A DNA stretch of 64,000 nucleotides from Bacillota bacterium (GCA_023433615.1 JAEZCJ010000221.1:1-64000); one strand, 5' to 3'. Shown: positions 1-8,673, numbered from the stretch's first letter. Notes: generated by a model from the letters alone, not told the origin. A program made the numbers and translations.

Positions 1-1
1 G

Positions 2-1003
2 AATCCGAACGGAACAAGAGAAAGTTCGTCCAGCGCTTTTTTGTCGTCGGATATTATGCATCCGAATGGGCAAGGGGTGAAGGGGCGCAAGCTACGGGTC
101 TTGTTTAAGACGACCGCACTTCGCGTCCTCTTCGCCAATAAACGTGCGAACGGAGTGGAATTATTACAGGAAGGGAAGCGACTGAGAGCCTATGCTCGGA
201 AAAAGGTGATTGTCTCAGCCGGAATCAACAGCGCACAGCTTCTCATGCTCTCGGGAATAGGGCCGGCAGCAATGCTTCGACAAGCAGGCATACCGGTCGT
301 ATTCAATAATCCCAATGTAGGGAAGAAGCTAAGGAACCATACGCTAAACTTTGCCTCTTTCACTACCAACCCCGGAGACGAGGCATTGCCTGCGAACGAT
401 TCGAATGCTTTGTATGCAGGAGGAGCTTTCTTACCCGATCCTACCGGCAAAGACCCTGACCAACGAGCAGTTCAACTTGTCGGTATTCCGGCCGACGGAA
501 CATTAACGCTAGCGATTATTTTCTTACGCCCTAAAAGCCGCGGAAATATTGCCATCCAGAATAACGATCCCTTAAAAATAGCGCTAGCGGATGAAGGCTT
601 TCTGGCTAACCAAGATGATCTGGAATCCGTAAAAAGTATATACAAAATCTACATTAAGGAGATTGCGGCGCAGCTTGAAGCCGTCGATCCCTCCTATAAG
701 CTCGTCTCGCCAACATTGGATGTGATTAACGACGATTCGCAATTGGAGGCGTTCATTAAGCAGAATTTCGACCATAACCACCATCAACAAGGTTCGTTGC
801 GAATGGCGCCATTACAACGCGGGGGTGTTGTTGATCGGCGAGGCAGCGTCCATGGAGTCAGGGATCTGATTGTTGCGGATGCCTCCATTATACCATTTAC
901 GGTCGACGGTAATACCTCGGCAGCGGCCTTTCTGATCGGTTATACCATTGCCCGGCTAATTAAGAGACGAACGAATCATCTCTACGATGAAATGGAGGAA
1001 TAA
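2..1003 (+). CDS. GMC-family FAD oxidoreductase, C-terminal part (5' end outside window)
   Basis: The frame is open from base 2, so the gene begins before the window and about 333 codons of its C-terminal part are seen. The GMC hallmark VIVSAGINSAQLLMLSGIGP is present, and the C-terminal block has the catalytic-histidine region (NHHQQGSLRM) followed by VDRRGSVHGVRDL and VADASIIP. Known family members (choline, glucose and alcohol dehydrogenases) oxidise alcohols with FAD; the N-terminal FAD-binding GxGxxG would be upstream and is not visible. The substrate cannot be told. A TTG at 41 is only an internal codon. A strong hairpin terminator follows, so this ends its transcription unit. Confidence 0.88.
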   Translation, partial: NPNGTRESSSSAFLSSDIMHPNGQGVKGRKLRVLFKTTALRVLFANKRANGVELLQEGKRLRAYARKKVIVSAGINSAQLLMLSGIGPAAMLRQAGIPVVFNNPNVGKKLRNHTLNFASFTTNPGDEALPANDSNALYAGGAFLPDPTGKDPDQRAVQLVGIPADGTLTLAIIFLRPKSRGNIAIQNNDPLKIALADEGFLANQDDLESVKSIYKIYIKEIAAQLEAVDPSYKLVSPTLDVINDDSQLEAFIKQNFDHNHHQQGSLRMAPLQRGGVVDRRGSVHGVRDLIVADASIIPFTVDGNTSAAAFLIGYTIARLIKRRTNHLYDEMEE

Positions 1004-1021
1004 CCAGCAGACTGAATAAGA

Positions 1022-1060
1022 AGAAAGAGAAGAGCTCGAGTCTTGAGCTCTTCTCTTTCT
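1022..1060 (+). terminator. Rho-independent terminator after the GMC gene
   Basis: A perfect 16-bp inverted repeat (1022-1037 with 1045-1060) has a 7-nt loop. It is followed by a C/T-rich stretch rather than a pure T run. Confidence 0.75.
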
Positions 1061-1161
1061 ATTATTCCGCCCCCCTTTTTATACCAATACTAGCGATTCG
1101 TCCAATACGCTTTACTAATCTCGTCATATGCTATTCCGAAAGTGAAAAAAGGAGGATTCAT

Positions 1162-1581
1162 ATGGCAGAAAAAGTGAAGGTTAGCCCACGGTTCAAAAGG
1201 CTGTGCGCCCAATTCGGGAGTATCCTGGGCGGCGAATCGGAGATCGAGGCAGGTCCGGTTTGTTTTGTCACGCGGATGACGAACTTGCGGGAGACAATCC
1301 TGGGAAGAAGAACGCGCTCGCCCTTGGTTCAAATGCAAATGTTCTCGTTTGAATCGCTCGATAAGACTGGCCGCGCCCTCTGCTTGGGCGAAACTGCCGT
1401 ACATCAAAACCAGGTCAATCGTCTGATGTCGAATCTCCGTAGACGCGGGATTAAAGTCACTGCGCTTCACAATCACTGGTTAAAAGAAAATCCCCGATTA
1501 ATGTATATGCATTGGGAAGCGATCATGAATCCAGTCGTGTTTGCCAGAAGAACCAAAGATTCTATTAAATTCTTGGGTTAA
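1162..1581 (+). CDS. DUF1259 family protein, copy 1
   Basis: A 139-residue soluble protein with no signal peptide. The conserved DUF1259 (LppY/LpqO) blocks are clear: RALCLGETAVHQNQVN, then IKVTALHNHWLKENPRLMY with the invariant HNH, then MHWEA. The biochemical role of the family is unknown; the HNH and HW histidines look like a metal or ligand site, which is inference. AAAGGAGG lies 8 bases before the ATG. Only 17 bases separate it from a close paralogue downstream, so both are probably one transcription unit. Copy 1 differs from copy 2 mainly in the N-terminal third. Confidence 0.8.
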   Translation: MAEKVKVSPRFKRLCAQFGSILGGESEIEAGPVCFVTRMTNLRETILGRRTRSPLVQMQMFSFESLDKTGRALCLGETAVHQNQVNRLMSNLRRRGIKVTALHNHWLKENPRLMYMHWEAIMNPVVFARRTKDSIKFLG

Positions 1582-1598
1582 GGAAAGGATGATTTCAT

Positions 1599-2021
1599 AT
1601 GGCGGGATCCGTGAAAGCAAGTCCGCAATTCAGAAGGCTATGCAACCAATTCTCCTCCATTCTAGGCGGAACGGAGCATGAAATTACGAAAGGACCGGTA
1701 TGTTTCGTCACTAGAAATAGGAGAGTCAACGCCTCTATTCTAGGAAGACGCACCACATCCCCTCTGGTCCGCTATCAATTGTTCTCGTTCGAATCGTTGG
1801 ACAAATCGGGACGCGCACTATGTCTAGGAGAAACGGCACTCTTCCAAAATCAAGCCAACCGCTTGCTGTCCAACCTTCGTAAAAACGGGATTAAAGTAAC
1901 GGCGCTCCATAATCACTGGTTGTTCGAGAATCCACGTCTTATGTATATTCACTGGGAGTCGGTCGATAATCCCATTGAATTCGCCAGGAAAGTAAAACGT
2001 TCGATCGCTTTCTTGGGTTAA
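1599..2021 (+). CDS. DUF1259 family protein, copy 2
   Basis: A 140-residue paralogue of the gene just upstream. Length and start context match, and it shares SPLVR/QxQxFSFESLDK, GRALCLGETA, NQxNRL and KVTALHNHW. The conserved histidines (HNHW, then IHWES) are kept in both copies, which argues that both are functional. The AAGGA ribosome site is good. A hairpin follows 15 bases after the stop. Function is unknown; the tandem arrangement suggests either dosage or a heteromer, both inference. Confidence 0.8.
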   Translation: MAGSVKASPQFRRLCNQFSSILGGTEHEITKGPVCFVTRNRRVNASILGRRTTSPLVRYQLFSFESLDKSGRALCLGETALFQNQANRLLSNLRKNGIKVTALHNHWLFENPRLMYIHWESVDNPIEFARKVKRSIAFLG

Positions 2022-2036
2022 TCGCATAATTGAGCA

Positions 2037-2072
2037 TACATCGCCATGCGGCCAAACTGCCCTGGCGATGTA
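2037..2072 (+). terminator. Hairpin terminator after the DUF1259 pair
   Basis: TACATCGCCA (2037-2046) pairs with TGGCGATGTA (2063-2072) and is followed by a T-rich TCTGTTTCTG. Confidence 0.7.
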
Positions 2073-2089
2073 TCTGTTTCTGTACCGAT

Positions 2090-2424
2090 TCATTCCTGTT
2101 CATCGTACCGCTTCATGATCGAGGCCATTTGCGGTTCGAATCCGCCGGGGACGAATACATTCCGATAAAAGAAATGCCCTTCTGTTTCAGCGTTTCCACT
2201 GCCTTATCCATATTGTCCACATCGAAAACAATGGAGGACGTGGAAGGGATGACGGTTTCTGCTTCGGAAAATCCGATCGTGCAATCCTTCGTATTGGTCT
2301 CGACCAAGGCCATTCTTCCTTCTGGATATCAGAATGAACTTACATCTGGCGTATTCTCGGCAGTAGAGAGGAGACTTTCGGCAAGCTTGCTGTTATAGTA
2401 AAGTGAACAATGGTTACCTGACGC
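2090..2424 (-). pseudogene. Decayed VOC (glyoxalase/bleomycin-resistance fold) gene
   Basis: Reading the minus strand gives LYYNSKLAESLLSTAENT, then an in-frame TGA, then MALVETNTKDCTIGF and IVFDVDNMDKAVETLKQKGI, which together follow a VOC domain (first strand-helix, then the second half). After FIG the frame closes; one frame over it continues with FVPGGFEPQMASIMKRYDEQ to a stop. At least one nonsense change and one frameshift are needed to explain this. An intact 66-codon frame from ATG 2313 remains but lacks the first half of the fold. It is one of ten VOC loci in the window. Assignment rests on pattern only. Confidence 0.55.
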
Positions 2425-2449
2425 TTGCGGCTAAAGGGGGTACCGATCG

Positions 2450-3280
2450 ATGCCTTCTGATGTGGAAATGACAGGAGATCCTATACGCATCCAACACCCT
2501 GAGCCTCTATTAGGCGATTTTGTCGATTACTATTGGTACTTGAATGCCAATGAGGCTGAACACCGTCGGGAACTGTCCCTGCCCGATGGCTCCATAGACA
2601 TTATCTTCAACCTAGGCAATATGCCGATGCGGTTCTATGACACGGAGCATCGGTTACACCTGTACAAGTCCTCGGTGCTTTGCGGTCCGCACTCGCAATA
2701 TTTCTCCATCGATGCTGCGGGTGAAGGGAAGGTAGTGGGGATTCATATTAAACCCGGCGGATTGAGACCCTTCATGCGCGGCTCGATGAATGAAGTGCAT
2801 AATCGTTTATTGCCTCTGGATCTTGTCTGGGGATCGTTAGCGATTGAGCTCCACGAGCGATTGCTGGAACAGCGGCAACCGTTGGACATGTTTCGCATTC
2901 TGGACCGGAGTCTGCCCGGCTTGGCATGCAGCCCGCTGGTGCGTTCACGGGAAATTGAGTATATCAGAATGAACTTACTCAGCCACAATGTGCATGACTT
3001 GGTCGAGCAGCAGGGCATGAGCCATCGGTGGCTCAATCATAAGTTCAAAGAAGAGATCGGCTTGACGCCGAAAGCGATGAGCCGAATCTTACGGTTTCAG
3101 CAAGCGCTGCAATTGATTCATCAAGGGCGTGCAATGGATTGGGCAGAGCTCGCGTTAGCTTGCGGTTATTACGATCAAGCTCACTTCTGCAGAGAGTTCA
3201 AAGCCTACTCGGGAATCACGCCAGGCGAATATATTCCGATTAGCGGCCGGCATCGCAATCATGTCTTGGCAAGCGAATAG
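2450..3280 (+). CDS. AraC family transcriptional regulator (DUF6597-type N-terminus)
   Basis: A 276-residue protein. Residues about 10-110 resemble the DUF6597 ligand-sensing module often found before AraC HTH domains (PEPLLGDFVDYYWYL, LPDGSIDIIFNLGN). Residues about 165-265 form the double HTH, with the typical second-helix block ELALACGYYDQAHFCREFKAYSGITPGEY. The start is supported by AAAGGGGGT 8 bases before the ATG. It converges with a PhnB-like VOC gene whose stop is 4 bases away. The target is unknown; the adjacent VOC genes are the obvious candidates by position. Confidence 0.88.
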   Translation: MPSDVEMTGDPIRIQHPEPLLGDFVDYYWYLNANEAEHRRELSLPDGSIDIIFNLGNMPMRFYDTEHRLHLYKSSVLCGPHSQYFSIDAAGEGKVVGIHIKPGGLRPFMRGSMNEVHNRLLPLDLVWGSLAIELHERLLEQRQPLDMFRILDRSLPGLACSPLVRSREIEYIRMNLLSHNVHDLVEQQGMSHRWLNHKFKEEIGLTPKAMSRILRFQQALQLIHQGRAMDWAELALACGYYDQAHFCREFKAYSGITPGEYIPISGRHRNHVLASE

Positions 3281-3284
3281 CGGC

Positions 3285-3695
3285 TCAATCGTAATATCCC
3301 TTAGCCGGTCCTCCGTGGAAGCTAGCGATATACCAGTGGTTGCCGAAGGGGTCTTCGACTCCGGCGCTTCGTTCGCCGTAGGGCATCTCAGCGGGTTCGT
3401 ATACAGTCGCTGCCCCTGCGGCAAGTGCCTTCCGGTAAGTCGTATCCGTGTTCTCCACGAAGAGATGGACGGTATTCGTTCGTGGAGGGAAACGTCCTTG
3501 CCCCGTAGAGAGCTCAACAATGGCATCGCCGATTTGAACCTCCGCATGGGTTATCGTGCCTGATTCATCCGTGCCGCGATTTAATTCAAGCGCATCAAAC
3601 GCTCCCTTCATAAACGCAAGAAAACTCTCCGCATCCGACACAAGGAAATAAGGCGTAATGCTGTGATATCCGCGAGGAGCAAATGATCTTGTCAT
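3285..3695 (-). CDS. VOC family protein, PhnB-like
   Basis: A 136-residue protein of the PhnB/glyoxalase-like VOC type: ITPYFLVSDAESFLAFMKGAF at the first beta-alpha unit, HAEVQIGDAIVEL in the middle, and the terminal block GVEDPFGNHWYIAS. VOC proteins bind metals and small molecules and act as isomerases, dioxygenases or antibiotic-binding proteins; the substrate cannot be read from sequence. It converges with the AraC gene. CTGGAGGCTTCAGG precedes the ATG. Confidence 0.85.
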   Translation of the reverse strand: MTRSFAPRGYHSITPYFLVSDAESFLAFMKGAFDALELNRGTDESGTITHAEVQIGDAIVELSTGQGRFPPRTNTVHLFVENTDTTYRKALAAGAATVYEPAEMPYGERSAGVEDPFGNHWYIASFHGGPAKGYYD

Positions 3696-3811
3696 CCTGA
3701 AGCCTCCAGTCGATTAGTAATGTGATACACTCTCATTATAGCAATCGCTTTCGACCGCTTATTGTAAAAAATTGAACTAACCGAGTTCCTGTATATCCGC
3801 TCGCTTGAAAC

Positions 3812-3860
3812 GAATAAGAGCCGAGAAACCGCGTCGGGCGCGGCTTCTCGGCTCTTATTC
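3812..3860 (-). terminator. Bidirectional hairpin at the end of the sialic acid operon
   Basis: A 22-bp stem with a single mismatch (3812-3833 with 3839-3860) and a 5-nt loop lies 2 bases beyond the stop of the YhcH gene. It has no long T run, so it may protect the 3' end as well as terminate. Confidence 0.75.
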
Positions 3861-3862
3861 AC

Positions 3863-4321
3863 TTATACGCGGATCTTGACGACCGCTTTCTTGATGACGG
3901 TCGAAGGCTGGCCCATACCGGGACGATGAATATCGTGCGGGTAGAATACGGCGAACATGCCGGGCTTCATCTTCAGGAGCACCTCGTCGTCCGCAGGCGC
4001 GTACAGCATGTAGTCCGCATCGCTGTCGTACGCCTTAACTGGCTCTAGCCCATCGCGCTGCGGGGACCAGCCGATGGTCTCTTCCCCTTCGATTAAATAA
4101 TGGATGTCGATATATTGCTCATGCTTCTCCGCGACCTGTTCCTCCATCGGCTTCGCATCGAATTCCATCACCGTGGCGTACATCTTGTCGCCGTCGATCT
4201 CGATTCTGGCCGGTTCCGGATTCCGTTCGGACAGCTTGATCAATTCCTCCACGGCTGCCGCGATGTCGGGGCTGAAGGTTCGGTTTGCGTGCTTCCAAGA
4301 CGACAACGATCCTAGTATCAT
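3863..4321 (-). CDS. YhcH/YjgK/YiaL family protein (probable sialic acid anomerase)
   Basis: A 152-residue cupin-like protein of the DUF386 family. Diagnostic pieces are EQYIDIHYLIEGEETIGW, the acidic stretch near residue 100 (YDSDADYMLYAPADDE), and the metal-site block FAVFYPHDIHRPGMG. E. coli NanQ (YhcH) of this family speeds anomer exchange of N-acetylneuraminate, which fits its place as last gene of a nan operon 42 bases after the RpiR regulator. The role in this organism is inferred from family plus context. AAGGAGAGC precedes the ATG. Confidence 0.85.
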   Translation of the reverse strand: MILGSLSSWKHANRTFSPDIAAAVEELIKLSERNPEPARIEIDGDKMYATVMEFDAKPMEEQVAEKHEQYIDIHYLIEGEETIGWSPQRDGLEPVKAYDSDADYMLYAPADDEVLLKMKPGMFAVFYPHDIHRPGMGQPSTVIKKAVVKIRV

Positions 4322-4363
4322 GATCTGCTCTCCTTGCTGCGCTATATGGCCGGTACCGCTGGC

Positions 4364-5218
4364 TTATAGCAGCTTGACGGTAACGGCAGCAGCCGTATTT
4401 TCTTTGTTCGCTGTCGATTGTTCATACGTGCGTTTGAAATATTCAATATATAAGACATCTAGCAAATAGAGCTGCGAAATCTTCGCGGACAAGGAGCCGC
4501 CCTGCAGGGGACCCTCGTTCGCTCCGCACAGCAGCGTAAGATCGGAGGATGCGGTTAACGGGGACTTCTCGAAGCGCGTAATCGAGATGACAAGAGCGCC
4601 CCGTTCTTTGGCCTTCTGCGCCACTTCGATGGTATCCTTGGTCGAACCGGAATAAGAAATCATGACGGCAACATCCCGCTCGGTCATCAGAGAAGCAGCC
4701 ATCATCTGCAGGTGAGAATCAATCGAGCACATCGTCTTGTTCGTAATGCGCATGAATTTGTTCTGGGCTTCCATTGCCGTCATTAACGAGGAGCCTACGC
4801 CGAAGAACAGAATCCGCTCCGCCTGTACCAGATGGTCGATCACCTGACCGATCTTTGCGTAATCGATCAAATTAAACGTTTCGCTGAGCGCGCTGATGTT
4901 TGTCGTCAACACTTTGGACGCAACCTGATCGATCGTATCGTTCATCAAGATCCGGTCGGTAAGCTGCGGGATTTCATTCTCTACCGTAATGGTATGGGCG
5001 AGCGCAATCTTGAATTCCTGGTATCCCTTGTAGCCGAGGGATCTGCAGAAGCGAAAGATACTCGATTCGCCGACACCGCAGGTGTCCGCAAGATCGGTAA
5101 TGGACATGTAGACGACGCTTGCCGCGTTATCCAGCACATAGTCCGCCACTTTCTTCTCCGTATTGGTCAGGTTGTTATACTTGGAATGAATCGTCGAAAA
5201 AATACTGATTGTGCGCAA
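4364..5218 (-). CDS. MurR/RpiR family regulator with SIS domain (NanR-like)
   Basis: The N-terminal RpiR-type HTH is clear (LTNTEKKVADYVLDN, then ITDLADTCGVGESSIFRFCR), followed from about residue 110 by a sugar-isomerase SIS domain with GVGSSLMTAMEAQNKF and MISYSGSTKDTIEVA. Such proteins sense phosphosugars, in nan operons usually N-acetylmannosamine 6-phosphate. I place the start at TTG 5218 because GGAGGG lies 6 bases before it; ATG 5233 in the same frame has no ribosome site. It sits within the nan operon 20 bases after the ROK gene, so it is probably autoregulated, likely through the palindrome at 11141-11156. Confidence 0.87.
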   Translation of the reverse strand: MRTISIFSTIHSKYNNLTNTEKKVADYVLDNAASVVYMSITDLADTCGVGESSIFRFCRSLGYKGYQEFKIALAHTITVENEIPQLTDRILMNDTIDQVASKVLTTNISALSETFNLIDYAKIGQVIDHLVQAERILFFGVGSSLMTAMEAQNKFMRITNKTMCSIDSHLQMMAASLMTERDVAVMISYSGSTKDTIEVAQKAKERGALVISITRFEKSPLTASSDLTLLCGANEGPLQGGSLSAKISQLYLLDVLYIEYFKRTYEQSTANKENTAAAVTVKLL

Positions 5219-5238
5219 TTGATTGCCCTCCATCCGGT

Positions 5239-6123
5239 TCAGCGCAAGAAGAGTGAAGCTGCGCCCAGCAGCCCGGCCCGATTCCCCAAGGAAGCTCTTA
5301 GAATGCTCACCCTTGAGAAGCTCTCCATGACCAAACGTTTAGTGTGCTCCTCCACGAGGCGAACGAGCGATTCCTGCTCCATGACTCCGCCGCCCACGAC
5401 AACCGCTGAAGGGTTGAAGATATGGATGAGCGAAGCCAATCCGGCACAGACCTCGGCCACCCAGGCTTGAAGCACTTGATTCAACGGGTCGTTCCCACTC
5501 CTTATTTTATCAAAAATCGTTCTCCCGTCCACACAATCCGGATCGACCTGGCGTGCTGCGCGGACCAAGGCGGTGGTCGAAGCAAACGTTTCGTAATAGG
5601 GCTTGCTCGATCCATTGCCCGTATCTCGAAACGGATGCGTGAGCATATGCCCGAATTCCGCAGCTACGCCATTCGCTCCCCGATAGATTCGGCCGTTGAT
5701 CACGATTGCGCCGCCAATGCCGGTACCGTAGGTCAGGCACAGGAAGTCGCTGAATGAACGGGCTGCTCCGAAGGCTGCCTCCCCGAGTGCGGCGGCGTTC
5801 ACGTCGTTCTCTACTTTCACCGGTTTGTGAAATCGGCTCTCGAGGATCGCTTTGATCCGCATGCCGGTGTAGTCCGGGATATTCGCATTCGCATAGATGA
5901 TGAAGCCCTCTTCGGCGTTCACTTGTCCTGCCGTACTGATCGCGATCGCATCATAGCGGGATGGGGGATACTCAGCCAAGTGAGCCATTAGCCGTTCCAT
6001 GACATGAGGACCGCCCAGACGGCTCTCCGTCGCGAATTCCCGATAGTCTTCGATATGGCCCCGCTCGTCGCAAATGCCCATCTTCGTGTTCGTCCCGCCG
6101 ATATCCGCAGCCAGGATGTTCAT
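5239..6123 (-). CDS. ROK family sugar kinase (probable N-acetylmannosamine kinase, NanK-like)
   Basis: A 294-residue ROK protein with ADIGGTNTKMGI (phosphate-binding loop), VENDVNAAALGEA with the catalytic aspartate, YGTGIGGAIVI and a GHMLTHP segment. Context between nanE and the RpiR gene argues for phosphorylation of N-acetylmannosamine to the NanE substrate. Unusual point: after the EFGH block the family normally carries the zinc-binding CxCGxxGC; here the stretch reads TGNGSSKPYYETFAST without any cysteine, so structural zinc is probably absent. Some Gram-positive ROK kinases are known to lack it. AAGGAGGTGG supports the ATG. Confidence 0.85.
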   Translation of the reverse strand: MNILAADIGGTNTKMGICDERGHIEDYREFATESRLGGPHVMERLMAHLAEYPPSRYDAIAISTAGQVNAEEGFIIYANANIPDYTGMRIKAILESRFHKPVKVENDVNAAALGEAAFGAARSFSDFLCLTYGTGIGGAIVINGRIYRGANGVAAEFGHMLTHPFRDTGNGSSKPYYETFASTTALVRAARQVDPDCVDGRTIFDKIRSGNDPLNQVLQAWVAEVCAGLASLIHIFNPSAVVVGGGVMEQESLVRLVEEHTKRLVMESFSRVSILRASLGNRAGLLGAASLFLR

Positions 6124-6164
6124 GTCTTCCTTCCACCTCCTTATCGCATGGGCCAGGCACGCGA

Positions 6165-6854
6165 TTATTCCATGGCTTGAACGAATCGCTTCGTGATTTC
6201 CAGCGGTCTCGTGATCGCCGAGCCGACGACGGCCGAATAGATGCCGAGGTCGAACATGCGCTTCAACTCTTCGGGACTCGATATCCCTCCCTCGGCGATG
6301 ACGGGAACGTTCACGCTGTTGACCAGCTTCTCGGCCATATCGAAATCGGGCAAAGACTGATTCTTCGTTGCCTCGGTGTATCCGCTCAGGGTCGTGGCCA
6401 CGCAGTCGAAGCCGAGCTCCGCCGCTCTGACCGCTTCTTCATAGGTGGAACAGTCCGCCATGAACAGCTGATCGCCGCAGCGCTGCCGGATAAGGGGGAA
6501 CAGCTCCTCGATGGTGGAGCCGTCAGGTCTTAGGCGGTCGGTAGCATCCATCGCGATCATGTCTACGCCTGCCCGGTACAGCGCGTCGACTTCCTTCATC
6601 GTCGGAGTGATGAACACGTCCGAGCCCTCGTAGACTTGCTTAATGATGCCGATAATCGGCAAGTCGACATGCTTCTTGATCTCGAGAATATCTTCCACGC
6701 TATTGGCTCGAATGCCCGAAGCGCCTCCCTGCTTGGCGGCAATCGCCATTCGCCCCATAATGAAAGGGCTGTGCAGCGGTTCTTCAGGCAGCGCTTGACA
6801 GGATACGATCAGTTTTCTCTTTATGTTATCTAAAATTCCACTCGCTGGTTTCAT
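6165..6854 (-). CDS. nanE: N-acetylmannosamine-6-phosphate 2-epimerase
   Basis: A 229-residue TIM-barrel protein. Clear NanE features: an N-terminal LIVSCQALPEEPLHSP segment, GASGIRANSVEDI with the catalytic-site region, VDLPIIGIIKQVY, DMIAMDATDRLRPDG with the active-site lysine/aspartate neighbourhood, and the phosphate-binding end VIAEGGISSPEEL and VVGSAITRP. It converts ManNAc-6-P to GlcNAc-6-P. It lies between the permease and the ROK kinase in a run of closely spaced minus-strand genes. NagA and NagB, needed to finish the pathway, are not in this window. Confidence 0.95.
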   Translation of the reverse strand: MKPASGILDNIKRKLIVSCQALPEEPLHSPFIMGRMAIAAKQGGASGIRANSVEDILEIKKHVDLPIIGIIKQVYEGSDVFITPTMKEVDALYRAGVDMIAMDATDRLRPDGSTIEELFPLIRQRCGDQLFMADCSTYEEAVRAAELGFDCVATTLSGYTEATKNQSLPDFDMAEKLVNSVNVPVIAEGGISSPEELKRMFDLGIYSAVVGSAITRPLEITKRFVQAME

Positions 6855-6879
6855 ACTACCATCTCCAAGGTATAGTTGA

Positions 6880-7722
6880 TTACTCTTTGACGGCTCCCGC
6901 CGTCATGCCTTGCGTGAAATACCGCTGGAACAACAAGAAGATTATAAGCATCGGAATGGCAGCCACGGTAGCGCCGGCCATTTTATAAGCGAAGTTCGGG
7001 TTCAGATCCTGCATCAAGGTCGCGGTACCGACCATCAAGGTTTTCATCGTTTTCTCTTGTCCGATGACCATTTGCCATAGATAATCGTTCCAAACCTGTA
7101 CGAAGTTCAGGATAAACAAGGCGCCGATCCCCGGTTTGATAATGGGGAGCATGACTTGCAGGAAGGTGCGCGTCTCTCCCGCGCCATCGATCCGAGCGGC
7201 CTCCCGTAGTGCATTCGGGATCGAATCGAAAAATCCTTTAAGCAGGAACACGCCGAAAGCGGTGGCCACGTTCGGCCAGATCATGCCGCTCAAGCTGTTG
7301 ACCATGCCGAAATCTTGCGTGATGCGGAATAAAGGCACAATCATAATCTCTTTCGGAATCATCAAGCTCGAAATAAAGACGATAAAAATGGTGCTTTTTC
7401 CCGAGAATCTCAGCTTGGAGAACGCATAGGCCGCCATCGACCCTACGATAATAACAAGAACGGTGCCCACGCCGGATACGAATAAGCTGTTCAGCGTCCA
7501 GCGCAATGCGGGCTGATTCTGGAATACGTCGACATAGTTGGAGAAGGTAATGGATGTCGGCCACCAGTCGGGCGGCATTTTCACAACATCCGCACTGTTC
7601 TTGAGTGAGCTCGTGAAGAGCCAGTACAACGGAAACAGGTTGAATATCGCAAGGATCGTAATGACGACATTGGATAGGACGTCAAATCGCTCCCGTTTCT
7701 TTTTGTTCTTATTCTGCGCCAT
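6880..7722 (-). CDS. Carbohydrate ABC transporter permease (CUT1, MalG-like)
   Basis: A 280-residue inner-membrane protein with six predicted membrane segments and the EAA loop EAARIDGAGETRTFLQVMLP, typical of MalG/UgpE permeases. It ends in the usual short tail (GMTAGAVKE). It pairs with the permease 13 bases upstream. No ATPase gene is present in the operon, so it probably uses a shared MsmX-type ATPase encoded elsewhere, as known for many Gram-positive CUT1 systems. Sialic acid as cargo is inferred from the operon. Confidence 0.92.
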   Translation of the reverse strand: MAQNKNKKKRERFDVLSNVVITILAIFNLFPLYWLFTSSLKNSADVVKMPPDWWPTSITFSNYVDVFQNQPALRWTLNSLFVSGVGTVLVIIVGSMAAYAFSKLRFSGKSTIFIVFISSLMIPKEIMIVPLFRITQDFGMVNSLSGMIWPNVATAFGVFLLKGFFDSIPNALREAARIDGAGETRTFLQVMLPIIKPGIGALFILNFVQVWNDYLWQMVIGQEKTMKTLMVGTATLMQDLNPNFAYKMAGATVAAIPMLIIFLLFQRYFTQGMTAGAVKE

Positions 7723-7735
7723 GCCGCTATCCTCC

Positions 7736-8611
7736 TTACTTCTCCTTGACGATGCTTCTTAGTTGGGGAACCGACAAGAGCAACGTAATGACGAACATGA
7801 TGACCCCGACCGCGGAAGCGACGCCCAGCTGATTGAATTTGAATGCGTTGTTGTAGAGGTAGTACATCAGCGTGACGGATGCGTTGTTCGGTCCGCCGCC
7901 GGTCAACAGTTGGATGACGACGAATATTTTCAATACGGCAATGATGTTGATGATCGTGATATAGACGGTCGAAGATTTGACCGAAGGAATCAGGATATGC
8001 CAGATGACTTGCCATCTGCTGGCGCCATCCACTTCCGCGGCTTCGAACAAGTCCTTGGGAACCCCGATCATCGCGGCGATATACAGGATAATGGCTTGCC
8101 CTACGTTCGTGGCGAACGTGACGAATATGATCACCGGCATGACCGATGCTTGATTTCCAAGTAAATTGACGGTGCCGGCGCCCATTTCCCTGGACAGATA
8201 GGAGATCAGTCCGTTGGCGGGATTGAGCAAGAAGCTCCACACCATGCTCATGACGACCATCGACACCATCACGGGGATATAGTAGCTGCCCCGGATGAAG
8301 GAGACGTACTTGGCATTCTTGTCGAATACGGCAGAAGCGACGAAGAGGGCGAATCCGACAGTCAGCAATACGATGAATACGACGAATACGACCGTATTGA
8401 CGAGCGCTTTGAAGAATACCGGATCGCTGAACAGCGATGCGTAATTGTCGAAGCCCACGAATGTCTCGTTCTGATAATTGATCTGATACATGCTGAGCCG
8501 AATGCCTTCGAATATCGGATAGATCAGGAAAAGCGCAAAGATCAGCATCTGAGGCGCGATAAACAAATACCCGGTAATATTCTCTTTGAGGGAGTGACTG
8601 CGTATCTTCAT
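7736..8611 (-). CDS. Sugar ABC transporter permease (CUT1, MalF/UgpA-like)
   Basis: A 291-residue inner-membrane protein with six membrane segments, starting FIAPQMLIFALFLIYPIFEG and carrying the EAA loop DLFEAAEVDGASRWQVIWHI. It is the MalF-type partner of the next gene. The 106-base gap to the binding-protein gene upstream holds a stable hairpin, the classic arrangement that lowers permease relative to binding-protein expression. AAAGGT precedes the ATG. Confidence 0.92.
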   Translation of the reverse strand: MKIRSHSLKENITGYLFIAPQMLIFALFLIYPIFEGIRLSMYQINYQNETFVGFDNYASLFSDPVFFKALVNTVVFVVFIVLLTVGFALFVASAVFDKNAKYVSFIRGSYYIPVMVSMVVMSMVWSFLLNPANGLISYLSREMGAGTVNLLGNQASVMPVIIFVTFATNVGQAIILYIAAMIGVPKDLFEAAEVDGASRWQVIWHILIPSVKSSTVYITIINIIAVLKIFVVIQLLTGGGPNNASVTLMYYLYNNAFKFNQLGVASAVGVIMFVITLLLSVPQLRSIVKEK

Positions 8612-8628
8612 ATCGGATTTACCTTTCT

Positions 8629-8673
8629 GATCGGCAGCCTTGCGACCGTTAGTCGGCCTCGCGGCTGCCGATC
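8629..8673 (-). promoter_or_regulatory. Intercistronic hairpin between binding-protein and permease genes
   Basis: GATCGGCAGCC (8629-8639) is complementary to GGCTGCCGATC (8663-8673), with further pairing inside. No T run follows on the minus strand. It probably stabilises the upstream mRNA or partly terminates, giving more binding protein than permease (inference). Confidence 0.6.
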
